DNA from: Chaetoderma sp. LZ-2023a
Taxonomy: Eukaryota; Mollusca; Caudofoveata; Chaetodermatida; Chaetodermatidae
Assembly (NCBI GenBank): GCA_034401795.1
Contig: CM067365.1
Location: 7,835,907 to 7,899,906 of the forward strand
Reading direction: 5' to 3'
DNA: 64,000 nucleotides
The stretch's first letter is position 1. Every line of letters begins with the position of its first letter. Under the pieces are notes generated by a model. That model did not search any database, was not told where the DNA came from, and saw only the letters and a program-made list of their open reading frames with translations. Below are positions 21,971 through 32,699 of the stretch, piece after piece. A program made the translations under genes and the position numbers.

Positions 21971-23251
21971 AAAATCGTCAAAATTATCTGCCTTTATTAA
22001 ATTTGCTTGTATCCAGATTGTCTTGAAATCTCTCTATCGAAATTCGAATACAAACAGGCTCTGTCGGAAAGAAGGTCACGCTGGACAGCTACACAGGAAG
22101 TGAGTGTCATTGATAGATGAAGTACTTTCACCATCCTCCATTGTCTCCCTGACGGCTTCGTTTCCAATATCTAGACTGGCACCCATCACATCTGGAACTA
22201 GTTTCCTATTTCTTTGTGTACTTTCCTGTCCCTTAGCATATGGTGTAGATGGAGTGTCAAAGTTGAACACATTTGAAACAGTACCTGGTTTCAGGCGCTT
22301 ACAGAAGTTACCTGTAAAATAATTAGAAAACAGATCACAGACCTTATTAGACCAACTGTTCAGAAGGGGTGGGGGTGGGCTGAGCTTATGCCATGGTCAC
22401 TCTCCATCTGTCAACTTTTTCTTTTAACCCTTTAACATATGTAATGCCAATGTCTCAATTTCAAGATAAATATACATGAAAGCTCTTGAGGATTTTGAAA
22501 CTAATAGGGCATAAGGAGCAACAATAGCTCACAGTCAACTTGGTCTCAAAATATTGAACAGGGTATTACATACATCATATATAAAACATCTTGTTTTCTG
22601 GCATATAGAGGTTAGGGTGCTAAAAGACTACTACTCATTATCTGCTCAGCCAATTTTAATTTAAAAAACACGACAACAATAAGGTAAGTTTATGATCATT
22701 TTGGAACTAATTTGCTTGGAACCTACTGGCCAGCACTGGATCCTCTCAATAGGGCTAGAAATAACCACTGATCCTGTGATCCGGATCCGGATGCCTATTT
22801 CATATACAGAACACTGCTTTAATGATTTAATGGTGAAATTTGATAACAAATGTAAATATTTACTTATGAAATGTTTATTTGCGGGTGAAGAGAAGACTAC
22901 TTTTGAAAATTTACAACTGGAATGACTGGCAAGGCAGTCATTCCTGTGGTAAATTTAAAAAAAAATCCCTTTTCAATTGTGCTGCAAATAACCATTCCTC
23001 AGTACCACTGCGGAGGTTGATTTTGCAGTTCTGCTGAGAAATGTCTATTTGCCGGTCAAGAGAAGAATATTTTATTAGTCAGTCATTCATGTAGAAATTT
23101 AAAGAAGTGGACATTGACTATGCAAGCATTCTGATTTGCTTAACCAATAGTTATCTTGAACAATGTTTATATGAAAGTGGATGCCATCAGTGCTAACAAA
23201 CGAAATTGATGACACTTTCAAACCTGCATTGAAAGACCTCCCAAAGGAGAA

Positions 23252-23683
23252 TTAAAAGGTGGTCTCTTAAGGCAGGTGTTCTCATAATAGAGATTCAAAT
23301 ACATTGCTTAATTGGATTTAGGAATTGACATGTGTAAGTTTTGACGGTGAAAAGTTTACGTTACGCCTCCTATGATGTACATGCATTATGATGTAGCTGT
23401 GGTTTATGTCTGAGGTTAAATGTTATAATATATGTAACGGTCCACATGCAGCCAGCCATTCCCTTGAAACATTTTCAAAATAAAGTTTCTTTGTAGGCCT
23501 ACCCCGGTATTCAACTGGATATTTTCTATGAGAAAATATCATTTTTCTGGAACTAATTTTAGCATTAATGGGTTAAAACAGGTTTACTGATCGACCATTG
23601 GTTTTACAGAAACTGCCCCATTCATGGCATTGTACCTGTACATTCCATACTGACTTGACTTGTCTTAAGAGACCACCTTTTAA
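23252..23683. mobile_element. TTAA-ended MITE, 432 bp
   Basis: Perfect 20-bp inverted ends TTAAAAGGTGGTCTCTTAAG and its complement. The outer TTAA could be the target duplication typical of piggyBac-like elements. It includes one monomer related to the 38-bp minisatellite at 35-36 kb, in inverted orientation (23280-23330). Confidence 0.65.
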
Positions 23684-25163
23684 TAGCCATAACCTGGTAT
23701 GATAAGCGACGATCGCGAAAACGTGTCCAATACAGATACTATTGGTTCATGTATCTTACAATGTGGACATTAAAATATCACAATTTAAATCTTTTTAAAC
23801 GTACATGTTAGAGTTTCTTGAAACACTCTGGCGTAATATGTAAATCACTGTCAACGATTTCAGTCGATCTCGGCATCCACAGTTTGCTCGTCGCTGTATC
23901 GATTCTTTCACGGTTATTCGCAACTTATATAGCCTATCTGCTTCTTTCGGGAATCTATTTCCACCTCTTTTAACTTTACAGCCATGAATACAACAATAGA
24001 ACAGCATTTTGTTATCTAAACCGGCTTTGCATTATGCAACGATACGGTAATTTGACGTGGTTACTATACACGCCATTGATAAGCGCGGAAATTTATGCCT
24101 CACAACGCACGCATGCCCTCTGGGGAGATAACTCTTCGTGGCGCGCCCCATTGAAGAGTTTATTTTAAAGCGAGTACTCGGATATAAATATTCTGGAATC
24201 GGGGACTCGGAACTCGGGCATTTCTATATATTATCATTGCGTGATAGGTATCATTGCGTGATAGGAACTGAGTATTATACTGATCTGAATAACGGGTACC
24301 CGTTTGATAAACTCCCGTTAGCGTATAATATCTCGCAAGAAGATGCCACCTGCCATCGCAAAAGAGCCGCTGGATCACCAACTTAAGAAGCCAGCTATAT
24401 TGTCGTTCGTAATAATTCAATTTGGATCATTTAATGTTGATCGGCGTTACAAAATTGATGCACATTTTCTCCTTTACTTGTTTGGTACATAAATTTGGTC
24501 TTAAAATATATTTATAAGGAAGGTATTTAATCATGCCAAGACTGTTTTAAGCGCAGTTTGACTCCAAAAGTGTGGAATAAACTTTATCATATCTTGAACA
24601 TACGTGGCCTACTATTAGTATTAATCTAATAGGTGGTCGAGATTTACAAATCCGAGGCCTGTATTGACTTCAGGGCAGAGATCGATATGAAGTAGACACA
24701 CCCTGTGACACGATTGTTATTATTATACACGCTATTCTTACAAATTTGCTCTTAAAAAAAAAATTTCCCTACACAGTCTGCTGAGTTAGGGGGTGGGCTT
24801 CTAATACAGAGTTTTGCCGTTTTGAAACTGCTAAGAAAGCATTGGAGCTCATACGTCAAAGTTAGGGGGTGGGCTTCTATTATAGCATAGGCTACAATTA
24901 AGCGAAATATGGTACCTTCCGTTTTCCTTCTAGAAAAATCTTGATACATTCCTTTGTTTGCAAACAGAAACTGGCGTATTCTGTCCATGTATGTATACCC
25001 ATGTGCCTAACCCATAATCTTACAATCTGCAGTAGCATAATAACGTCCTCTAAGCAGCATTGACGTAGTTAATACAGTTCATGATTAATTGTATGATCGC
25101 GATTATTTTTTTTTAAAGATCGCGATTATGAAAAGTGAATAATCGTGCAACCCTAGTGGTGAG

Positions 25164-25837
25164 TCAGGTTTTAGCCAGGTCTCTGTAATTCCTATGACGC
25201 TAAATTCATGAGAACTAAGATCTATAAAATTATTAAATTTATCAAAGTTTTTTAGGAGCGATCTAACGTTAATATGGATTGTTGAGAAAGAAATTGTGTC
25301 TGTGCTCCTGAGAATATTATCATCGAATTCTTTCTGAAGTATATAATCAAAGTGGAAAATTCTGACCTTCGTCATCAGTATCGGTTTCAGAGAAATTTGT
25401 GCATTGATCAGATGTGTTTAATTTGAATGGGTTTACAAGTATGTTTGTATTTATATATGTGCTGTAGTCATATTTGGCACCTAGAATAGTAAGCATGAAT
25501 TCGGTATCATTTTCAAAATGATTGAAAGGGAAGATAGTTTGATTACATTGGAAACACCACCATGTCTCATCAGAATTTTCTAGTTTTTCATAATCTGAAA
25601 TAGTTAGACCTCGAGAGCGTCTTAGCTGCACCCAGTCACCACAATAATCACATAGAATTGCACGTTGATTAGCCGTAACAGATTTGTTGCAAGATAAGCC
25701 CGGGAACCAGATAGGCATGGACAGCAAGAGTGGAATGGCTGAAGGCTATTGGCAGCTACTGTGATGGAAAGATGGGGTGATTTTGATGGAACGGAAGAGG
25801 TATAGTAATAGTTATCTCGTACCATGCTGCTGACCAT
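25164..25837 (-). pseudogene. LINE N-terminal finger and endonuclease start
   Basis: The frame 25727-25347 has a degenerate PHD-like finger (C13, C26-x2-C29, C58-x2-C61) followed by an FPFNHF block usual in jockey/CR1-group ORF2 N-termini. The His-x2-Cys pair expected after the Trp is missing (WVQLRRSRGL). A frameshift near 25360 leads to 25375-25164, which carries the endonuclease beginning: FSTIHINVRSLL (metal-binding Asn) and IGITETWL (catalytic Glu). The native frame then enters the hAT terminus; residues past about 25163 are not LINE. The upstream limit, near 25837, is approximate. Confidence 0.8.
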
Positions 25838-26392
25838 TCCCTGATCTCGACTATCACTGATACTACTCTACCAGTTGGGGCAACAGAATGTCAGCAGGAA
25901 TCAGAGACTGGATTGCACATGAGGGCTGGCTGCATCTGCAATACCAGCATACAAGTGTGGGGTAAGGGAACATGTGATATACTAAAGTACATGTAGACGT
26001 GGCTGCACCTATATAGACTATGAGTACTCACATTAGTAGCAGATACTTGCGTGGTACATGTAAGTTTGTTCCTCATGATGTTGCAGTTTTACATGTATTT
26101 ACACTAAATACTGTGCTATATTGCATCATCTAAAAGTAAATACATACAGGTTTTTCAATTACAGGTGTTGTCATAGATGTGGAACAATATCAAGCAGGCA
26201 ATTATAAGGTCATAATATAGAACAAGGAGCTACTAGTTTATACTTTAAATGAGGCTGACAGATACCAGTACATGTAGGACAGCAAATATTCTTTGAATAT
26301 CCTGAAGCTAATTTGATCGGGCGCTCAATAGGCGGATACTGCTGGAAATAGTTTCTTCTATCGACTCAAAATAATATTTGAGACTAGAGCAT

Positions 26393-26435
<43 letters not shown>

Positions 26436-26994
26436 GGTGAGTAAAGCAAGCAACTTAAGCAACGTACTAAAATCAGAGGTATGTCACCCAGAAAGAAAAA
26501 TCTAATATTTAAAGCAAATTAAAACAGGCATTACAGATAAGTGAATATTTTGTGCATGAGCTGTTGCATTGTATATTATGAGACCAGTCACACATGGATC
26601 TGTTGCTGCCAATGACAGCAGCATTTCTTGCATAGTATGCCTGGTCTCCCAATATAGAACATCTTACCTTTATTAGTAGATGTTTGAATTAAGATAGGGT
26701 TTCCAGTGTTCATGGTAATATGTCTGGATACAGTATGACTGTATGAGTAATAGTGATTTCCTATGACATGTATGAATGAGATGTTGGATAAAATTAAATA
26801 GATGTAACATACATACATGCATATATAACAGAATAAATGTGGAACAATATCATGCAGGCAATATCAGGATAAACATAGGAAAAGGAGCAGCTGGTTTATA
26901 CTAGGGCTGTAATGATTACTCATTTAATTAGTGGCACATAGGACAGTAAGCAGTCTATCTACAAAATACAAGCAGTCATACAACATAGTAATAC
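25838..26994. other. No gene; microsatellite and repeat remnants
   Basis: An (AAT)n tract lies at about 26395-26432. Related segments beginning GTGGAACAATATCA occur at about 26178 and 26838, so part of this region is duplicated. TAGGGCTGTAATGATTA near 26903 resembles an isolated hAT left end. No coding signal is seen. Confidence 0.5.
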
Positions 26995-27066
26995 GATTAA
27001 ACGCAAAATAATATTTTAGAGACTGGAGCACAGACAACCAAAAATAGATAAATAAAGCAATAAACG

Positions 27067-27274
27067 TAATCCATTCACCGACAAATCCCTGAAAAAGTAA
27101 CTTGTTACCGACGCATAGCATATTTTGTTGAATATTTTGAAACCAATGTGACCGCAAGCTGTTGCAGCCTAAGGCAGCAACAGCTTGCGGGTACATTAAC
27201 CCCAAAATACTCAACACTTTTCCTTTGTTTTTGTCTTGAAATTGAGATATGGGTAATTCATTGATGAAAGGGTT
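27067..27274. mobile_element. P1 MITE
   Basis: It runs from TAATCCATTCACCGA to TTGATGAAAGGGTTAG with the P1 hairpin at 27127-27216. The stem centre reads CGCAAGCTG on the left and CAGCTTGCG on the right, a variant that still pairs. It is about 205 bp, like the copies at 27838 and 58012. Confidence 0.8.
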
Positions 27275-27384
27275 AGAAAGCAACATAAAATTTTTAATCA
27301 TATGTAGGTCACCAAAAGAAAATAATTGAGTACAGCAAATTAGAAAATAAGCATTACAAATGTGTGAGGATATAGGCTCTCGTC

Positions 27385-27663
27385 TTAACCCTTCGATGGT
27401 CAAGCCAGCCAAAACGGGCTTCTGCAGTTGTCCAGAAGCATATCCATTTGCATACCAGGAGAAGACCATGTATGAGGAGTTATCACTGGAATGCCCTGCC
27501 CGATAACTGGGTCAGTCATACCAGTGGTAAATTCTGATAACCATAACCAACTCTTCACCCACAGATGGACATTCAGTAAGCAGTATTTTGATTTAATTTT
27601 TGTAGGGGGTTTGTTTTTTTTAATTTTTTTTTTTTTTATCAAATCTGACCATTGAAGGGTTAA
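27385..27663. mobile_element. P2 MITE
   Basis: TTAACCCTTCGATGGTCA at the left matches TGACCATTGAAGGGTTAA at the right. The terminal TTAA is consistent with piggyBac-type target choice. The inner arms (CCAGGAGAAGAC and TAAATTCTG) have diverged. Confidence 0.8.
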
Positions 27664-27837
27664 GCAGTATCCACTTGATATTCTCAGCAAATAGCAAAAA
27701 TAAAAATAAAAAGAGAACATGCTGCTTAGACAAGAAAATAATAAATAAGTGTTACATCAGGCAAGCAAAACTCAAAGTAAAATTATTTTTTAGAGGGTGG
27801 ATCAGACAACAGAAAATAAATAACTAAAGCAATAAAC

Positions 27838-28050
27838 TTAATCTCTTCACCGCCATATCCCTGAAAAAGTACATTCTTACCAATATATAGCATATTCTGT
27901 TGAATAATTTGAAATCAATATGACCGGAAGCTGTTGCTGCCTAAGGCATCATCATCTTCCAGTCACATTTACCCTGAAATATTCAACACATTTCCTTTGC
28001 TCTTCTCTTGAAATTGAGATATGGGTAATTCATCGATGAAAGGGTTAAAA
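27838..28050. mobile_element. P1 MITE
   Basis: Left TTAATCTCTTCACCG, right ATCGATGAAAGGGTTAA; hairpin at 27899-27988. It is the duplicate of the copy at 27067. Confidence 0.8.
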
Positions 28051-28149
28051 ATAAAAATAAAAATTTTAATCAGATGTAGGTCATCAAAAGAAAATAAATA
28101 AGTAAAGCAAATTAAAAAACGAGCATTACAAATATGTGAGCGTAAAAGC

Positions 28150-28420
28150 CCTTGTTTCATACACTTCGATGGTCAGGCCAGCCAAGACCTGCCTCAGTAG
28201 TGGTCCTGAAGTATATCCACTTGCACGCCAGGAGAAACCATGCATGAGGAGTTATCACTGGAATGCCTGACCTGATAACTGGGTCAGTCATTCCAGCGGT
28301 AAACCGTGATAAGCAACTCTTCACCGGCAGATGGACATTCAGTAAGCAGTATTTTTATTTTTTTCTGTAATTTTTTTTTTTTTTTGGGATCAGATCTGAC
28401 CATTGAAGGGCTCAGCACTA
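28150..28420. mobile_element. P2 MITE
   Basis: CACTTCGATGGTCAGGCCAG on the left and CTGACCATTGAAGGGCTCAG on the right, with the inner GTTATCACTGGAATG and CATTCCAGCGGTAA arms. It is the duplicate of the copy at 27385. Confidence 0.75.
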
Positions 28421-28899
28421 TACACTTGATATGCTTAGCAAATAGCAAAAAATAAAAAGAGAACATGCTGCTTAGCCGAGAAAAATAAAAAGTAAGCTTT
28501 CCAGCAGGTAAGCAATATCAGCAAGTAGCAAAAAATAAATAAAAATAAAAAGAACATAGACGAGAGAAATACAAAGTAAGCATACAGCAGGTTTTTGGAT
28601 TGTATTTTGGATAGGCAAATCACAACATTTAACATTTATTTTTTACACATCGTTACCCTGATATGATTCTGTCAGAAATTGGCTTTCCTTCGAGATAGCT
28701 CTTTGTAATGGTCCTATATCACCTAGGAAAAACAGAAGGAAAGAGTAGCAACTTATTTATGTGTAAATATAAGTAATTAAGTATATGATAGCTTGAGGTA
28801 CATTGTAACTATGCAGACTAGTTAGCATCGATCACTTAGTGGATTTTTGTGACATCGTTGGACGTCTGGATGAAGATTTTCCTTCCAGACTTCAATAGA

Positions 28900-29900
28900 C
28901 ATGTGACACGGCCATCAGTTGTCCATGCATTTTCTACTAAATCATGCTTCTGTGTGTCCTTTAATAGCTGGAAGCGTGCGGGGGGTGGGGGGGGTGGTTA
29001 GACTTTCTCTGATTGTGATGACTGTTCTTTTCAGAAACTTCTTTCTACTGAAGATTTCATGTCTCTTATTGTACGATATGAGGCGAAAAATGATCGGACG
29101 ATTGTGCTGCTGGGTATCTGTGATATGAGGAACCGTCTTCTTACCCAGCCTATGACTTCTGGATAAGTCTGATATTGATAATCTCACACCATGCGGACCT
29201 AGCTTTTCATTCACTGTATTTATTACCAATACATCGGTCGATTCATTTGCATGCTCTGGGACTCCGTGCAGTAAGAGACATGTCCTCCTAGTGTATTGCT
29301 GTTGCATTTCTAACTCTAGAGAGAGCTGTTCATTAGCTGATCTTAGTTAGTTTATCCTCTACACCTTGTATGTCCATTGTGAGACCATTATACACTACTT
29401 CTTTAATATTCTCAATGACCCGCCCTCAGACTTTAGAATGGATACTAGTAATTTAGGTGTCTTAGCTATTCTTTCTGTCAGGCTAATATGCTATTGTGTC
29501 TATAAGACTGGACATAAAGCCTTTGTCGTTGAATAGGGTGTCAAAAAGTTTGTCTTTGATAGCAGTTATAGATTCGAATTCAGGCTCGCTTACCGACTCC
29601 TTGGTGGCACCTTTTCACTGCGAGCGGTTGGCATATTGATTGACACCAGTTTTCGTATCACTTCAACTGTTCTTACACGTTGATAATGTACCTTCTCAGA
29701 CACTTCACAGGTTTTTGATATTGTTACAGTTAAATCTGTTGAGATTACATCAACTTCCGCATTAGATAAATATATTTTGTTGTTATTTACACCATTTTTT
29801 CATACAGAGTTAAGCAACTAGCCCGTCATCGGCTGTGCTGAAATTCCGGTGATTTTTTTAGTTATGTTATTGGTATCCATAAACCTGACTTAAGCGTACT
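28900..29900 (-). pseudogene. LINE ORF1 (RRM-type, coiled coil)
   Basis: The open piece 29307-28942 has a block typical of L1/Tx1-group ORF1 RRM domains: RRTCLLLHGVPE, a DLSRSHRLGK segment, RPIIFRLISYNKR and VITIRESLT. Upstream on the minus strand, up to about 29600, broken frames give amphipathic sequence (FESITAIKDKLFDTL, then VEDKLTKI, then LRSANEQLSLELE) suited to a coiled coil. ORF1 proteins of this class trimerise and bind RNA. There is a frameshift near 29350 and stops around 29430-29480. No ORF2 lies downstream (below 28900), so only the 5' gene remains. It is a different LINE class from the CR1-type copy at 1-4 kb. Confidence 0.75.
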
Positions 29901-30539
29901 ATACATACGCCTGAATTATCAAGCAATTTCATTGTCGGAAGTTGAATGATGATGAATATTTATGACGTTTCGTGAACTTAATGCGGACATCAAAAGCCTG
30001 CAAGCACGGTACTCAATACAGGAGCAGAGCAGGAGGCCGAGGATCGTGAAATAGGATGATGGGAAGGCCAGGGATCGTATGATCCAACACAGGCAAAGTT
30101 TGAGTAGAGCTAAGCTAGAGATGGGCTTGGCACAGCTAAAGCTGGGTTTCATTTATTGTGGTTGGGGCTGTTTCCCAGCTTTGCATGTGTCTCTCTGTCT
30201 GTGTTCCTGATCCAATTTAGGTCCAATTTTAAGGCAGCGAAAGCACTTAAGTGCAAAGAGGACTTAGAGATTTCGGACATGATCTTCATAAATAATCTGG
30301 ATCGTATCAAATTATGTATTGGCAAATACATTGGCATCTTAAGTTACATGTACATGTAAGTACTACTGGTTCGATTTGCACTGGAAATACTGTTGTCATA
30401 GACTAGGATGTCACAACTTTGGACATGATCCGAACAAATCTGGATAATCCAACAAAATGTAGCAATTTAAAAAAACCCATTTTACAATGTGACAAAATCT
30501 GGAGGATGAGGCTCTGCAATCTCAGACTCCTCTTCTCTT
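29901..30539. other. No gene; partial dispersed repeat
   Basis: 29985-30150 resembles the right part of the CRE-containing P1 element (GGATCGTATGATCCAACAC, then GAGATGGGCTTGGCAC). The remainder is unassigned. Confidence 0.45.
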
Positions 30540-30545
30540 CTTTAT

Positions 30546-31035
30546 CAGGGACAGACCTGGCTTTCACAAATTATTAGCCAATAGATTAGCCAACTAACCT
30601 TTTTCTTATCCAAATCTGAAGTATTTTAGCCAATGATTTCCAATGTCTATGATCCGTCACCATCGGGTAATTCATTTAACTGAATGCTTGCTACATGTAA
30701 ATACGAGATACAATGTTGCGTTGAATATTTTGAAAGTAACTTGGCTGGAAGTTGTTGCTGCCTTAGGCAGCAACAGCTTCCAGTCAAGTTACTTTCAAAA
30801 TATTCAACAGATGACTATACGGGTGCTTTGAGTTATTAGGATTTCAGAGTTTATTTGGTGACAATAACAGCAATATAAGTCATACATACATGTACTTTTG
30901 TTGATTTTCTCCTGAGAAATTATACATAATAATATGATTATAATCATTAGCCATTTAGCCAATCCTGGTTTTTATTAGCCAAATCTCAATTTTTCTAGCA
31001 CTTGGCTAATTGGTGAATGGGTATGTCTGTCCCTG
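30546..31035. mobile_element. MITE with CAGGGACAGAC ends
   Basis: Termini CAGGGACAGAC and GTCTGTCCCTG are flanked by CTTTAT on both sides (30540-30545, 31036-31041), a 6-bp duplication. TTAGCCAA motifs repeat near both ends as subterminal repeats. The CAGGG end suggests hAT, but the duplication is shorter than 8 bp. A P1 hairpin (30720-30808) is nested inside. Confidence 0.65.
30720..30808. repeat. P1 palindrome (best paired copy)
   Basis: An 89-bp nearly perfect hairpin: GTTGAATATTTTGAAAGTAA pairs with its complement at the right edge, and TGGAAG with CTTCCA. The centre is GCTGCCTTAGGCAGC. Confidence 0.9.
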
Positions 31036-31302
31036 CTTTATTACCATAGAAACATGTGTGCGAACTAGTTTCCCATTGGTTGATGATGTTTGTAGGCCAT
31101 CTATGCGGTGTACAAGAGTACGCTACATGCAATGTTATATAATTATAATATGTCGCATGTACAATACATTGTATGTCCTTGTTTCCAGTCAAATTAGTTT
31201 AAAAAATATTCAATATGTTTCCTGTATGTAAAGGTGTCTTGAAAAAACGAGACACTGGAATTTCAAGGCTTATCCCTGTAACCCTCAATTTTGTTCAAGA
31301 TA

Positions 31303-31450
31303 ATTTCAAATTTTCCATTTGCAAAGACTAAAATAAGACTATTTTAGAAAATTTGCCAGCGGGAATTACAGAGGCAGTCATTCCAGTGGTAAATTTTAAA
31401 AGATAGTGTTCTCTTCGTCTGCGAATAGACATTTCCCAAGACCACTGCAA
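31303..31450. repeat. P2 palindrome, diverged
   Basis: The left arm TCCATTTGCAAAGAC and right arm GTCTGCGAATAGACATT flank a GGCAGTCATTCCAGTGG core. The outer TTAA ends are not clear. Confidence 0.6.
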
Positions 31451-31477
31451 GATCTGTTTTTGGACGACTTGTGTGTT

Positions 31478-31722
31478 TACCCTTTAATGGTCAAGTTGGC
31501 TGGCCCAAACCAGCCTATGTGGTGGTCTTCGGGAATGTCCATTTGAAGCCGAAGGTAAGTATTTTTGAAAATTTACCACTCGAATGACTGGCTCAATAAT
31601 TGAGCCAGTTATTCCAGTGATAAATTTTCAAAAATACTCTATCTTCGGCTTCAAATGGACATTTAATGAGGAATTCTTAATTTGTTTGAAGAATCTTGAC
31701 CATTAAAATTTTAAAGAGTTAA
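31478..31722. mobile_element. P2 MITE with re-paired arms
   Basis: It begins ACCCTTTAATGGTCAA and ends TTGACCATTAAAATTTTAAA. The arm segment reads TTTGAAGCCGAAG where most copies have TTTGCAGGCCAAGAG, and the opposite arm reads CTTCGGCTTCAAA, so both arms changed together. Confidence 0.85.
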
Positions 31723-32699
31723 AAGGGTTCACTTGGTATATGATGTAATGACCGTAATACAAACATCTTTAAGCAGAGCAGAGAGACAGATAAAACCTAT
31801 AACCCATACAGGTGCAAATGTAATTATAGACTGTCTTAATTCTCAAATTGCCAGACACTGCTTTCCAAAATGTGTAATATTCAAAACTCGGTAAAGTGGG
31901 TGTTTTTTTGATGGAAAATGGGCAGAATTTATGAGATTCTTAAATTAAAATGAATACCTGATATTCAAACGGAAATCAACGAACAAGACACGAAATACAT
32001 GTAGCATTTTCCTGCAAAGTATTTGTGGATCGAAACAGAAATATGATATCCAAATTGATGTCAACAGAAGATACGGGTTCCATCCATCGTGCATCTGTCT
32101 GGATTGGTTTCCCGAGGATAGCTTTAGAAACCATATCCGAATTCTCTTCAAATTTGTTACGCCTTTAGACAAAATTCCTCCGTGACATAGCATTACAGCC
32201 TAAACAGTACCTATATTCACCTGAATCCTATATATTTTAAACTTGTCATGTATCACCTGTGTCAGAGGTGGGGATGGGGTGGGGGGATGGTGTGTGTGGG
32301 TGGGAGGGGGTTAGGGGTGGGGGGAGGGAGGCAGCAAATATTTTCAGTGTTTAAATACAAATACCATTACTTCATATTTTTTTAAGGCAAAGTTATGCAA
32401 ATATTTTCAGCTTTGTACAAATTGCATATACATGTGTTACGGCGAAACGTATTTCTTCAGATAGGATCTCATGGTTTCTGAGATGAAATGGGTTGACACG
32501 CAAATGGTCAACATGACCAAAACCAGCCTCGAGAAATGTCCATTTTCAGACCAAGAGAATGGCTGCTTTTGAAAATTTATGATTACCAAATAATGCCTTT
32601 TTTGGCAACAGCTTCCAGGCATATCTACATGTGGCTATCATGAGCAAGAATGGATGGGAACAAGCCAGCTTTTAGGTACGGATTAGTACTGATTGAGGA
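31723..32699. other. No gene; G-rich tract
   Basis: No coding or element signature except the G-rich stretch at 32264-32332 and a diverged P2-like piece near 32500-32580. The open frames here are short and AT-biased. Confidence 0.5.
32264..32332 (+). other. Potential G-quadruplex tract
   Basis: At least ten runs of three or more G separated by 1-8 bases, for example GGGGATGGGGTGGGG and GGGGTGGGGGGAGGG. This exceeds the usual four-run pattern. No gene lies nearby. Confidence 0.7.

Larger units (their letters stand above)
19623..25155. mobile_element. Large non-autonomous hAT element
   Basis: Terminal inverted repeats TAGGGTTGCACGATT (19623) and AATCGTGCAACCCTA (ending 25155) are flanked by a perfect 8-bp duplication GTGGTGAG at 19615-19622 and 25156-25163, the hAT signature. 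Subterminal ATCGCGATTA motifs repeat on both sides. Removing the element restores the LINE endonuclease frame. The interior (5.5 kb) has no recognisable transposase; it holds a 31-bp minisatellite, a TTAA-ended MITE and unassigned sequence. The relic at 5384 has similar termini and carries transposase. Confidence 0.9.
10438..25837 (-). mobile_element. Jockey/CR1-group LINE split into three pieces
   Basis: Read on the minus strand, one LINE runs from about 25837 to 25164 (PHD-like finger and endonuclease start), 19614 to 18912 (rest of the endonuclease) and 12218 to 10438 (linker and reverse transcriptase). The gaps are filled by a hAT element with an 8-bp target duplication and a complete DIRS element. 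At each gap the protein sense resumes at the next residue, so the LINE predates both insertions. The remaining LINE sequence adds up to about 3.2 kb. Clade assignment beyond the jockey/CR1 group is uncertain. Confidence 0.85.
26995..28500. repeat. Tandem duplication of a P1+P2 MITE block
   Basis: Two copies of about 750 bp (26995-27775 and 27776-28500) share the order P1 MITE, P2 MITE and an A-rich tail (AGAGAACATGCTGCTTAG in both). They are noticeably diverged from each other. Each P1 and P2 is listed separately. Confidence 0.75.

Noticed and set aside
24138-24386. 82-codon ORF inside the hAT element
   Set aside because: There is no transposase motif, and part of it is shared as a noncoding repeat with 43849-43895. 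The opposite strand is equally open.
30720-30808. MicroRNA precursor reading of the P1 hairpin
   Set aside because: The hairpin is almost perfectly paired, is repeated at least ten times and sits in TTAA-ended MITEs. Without small-RNA data a miRNA call is unsupported.
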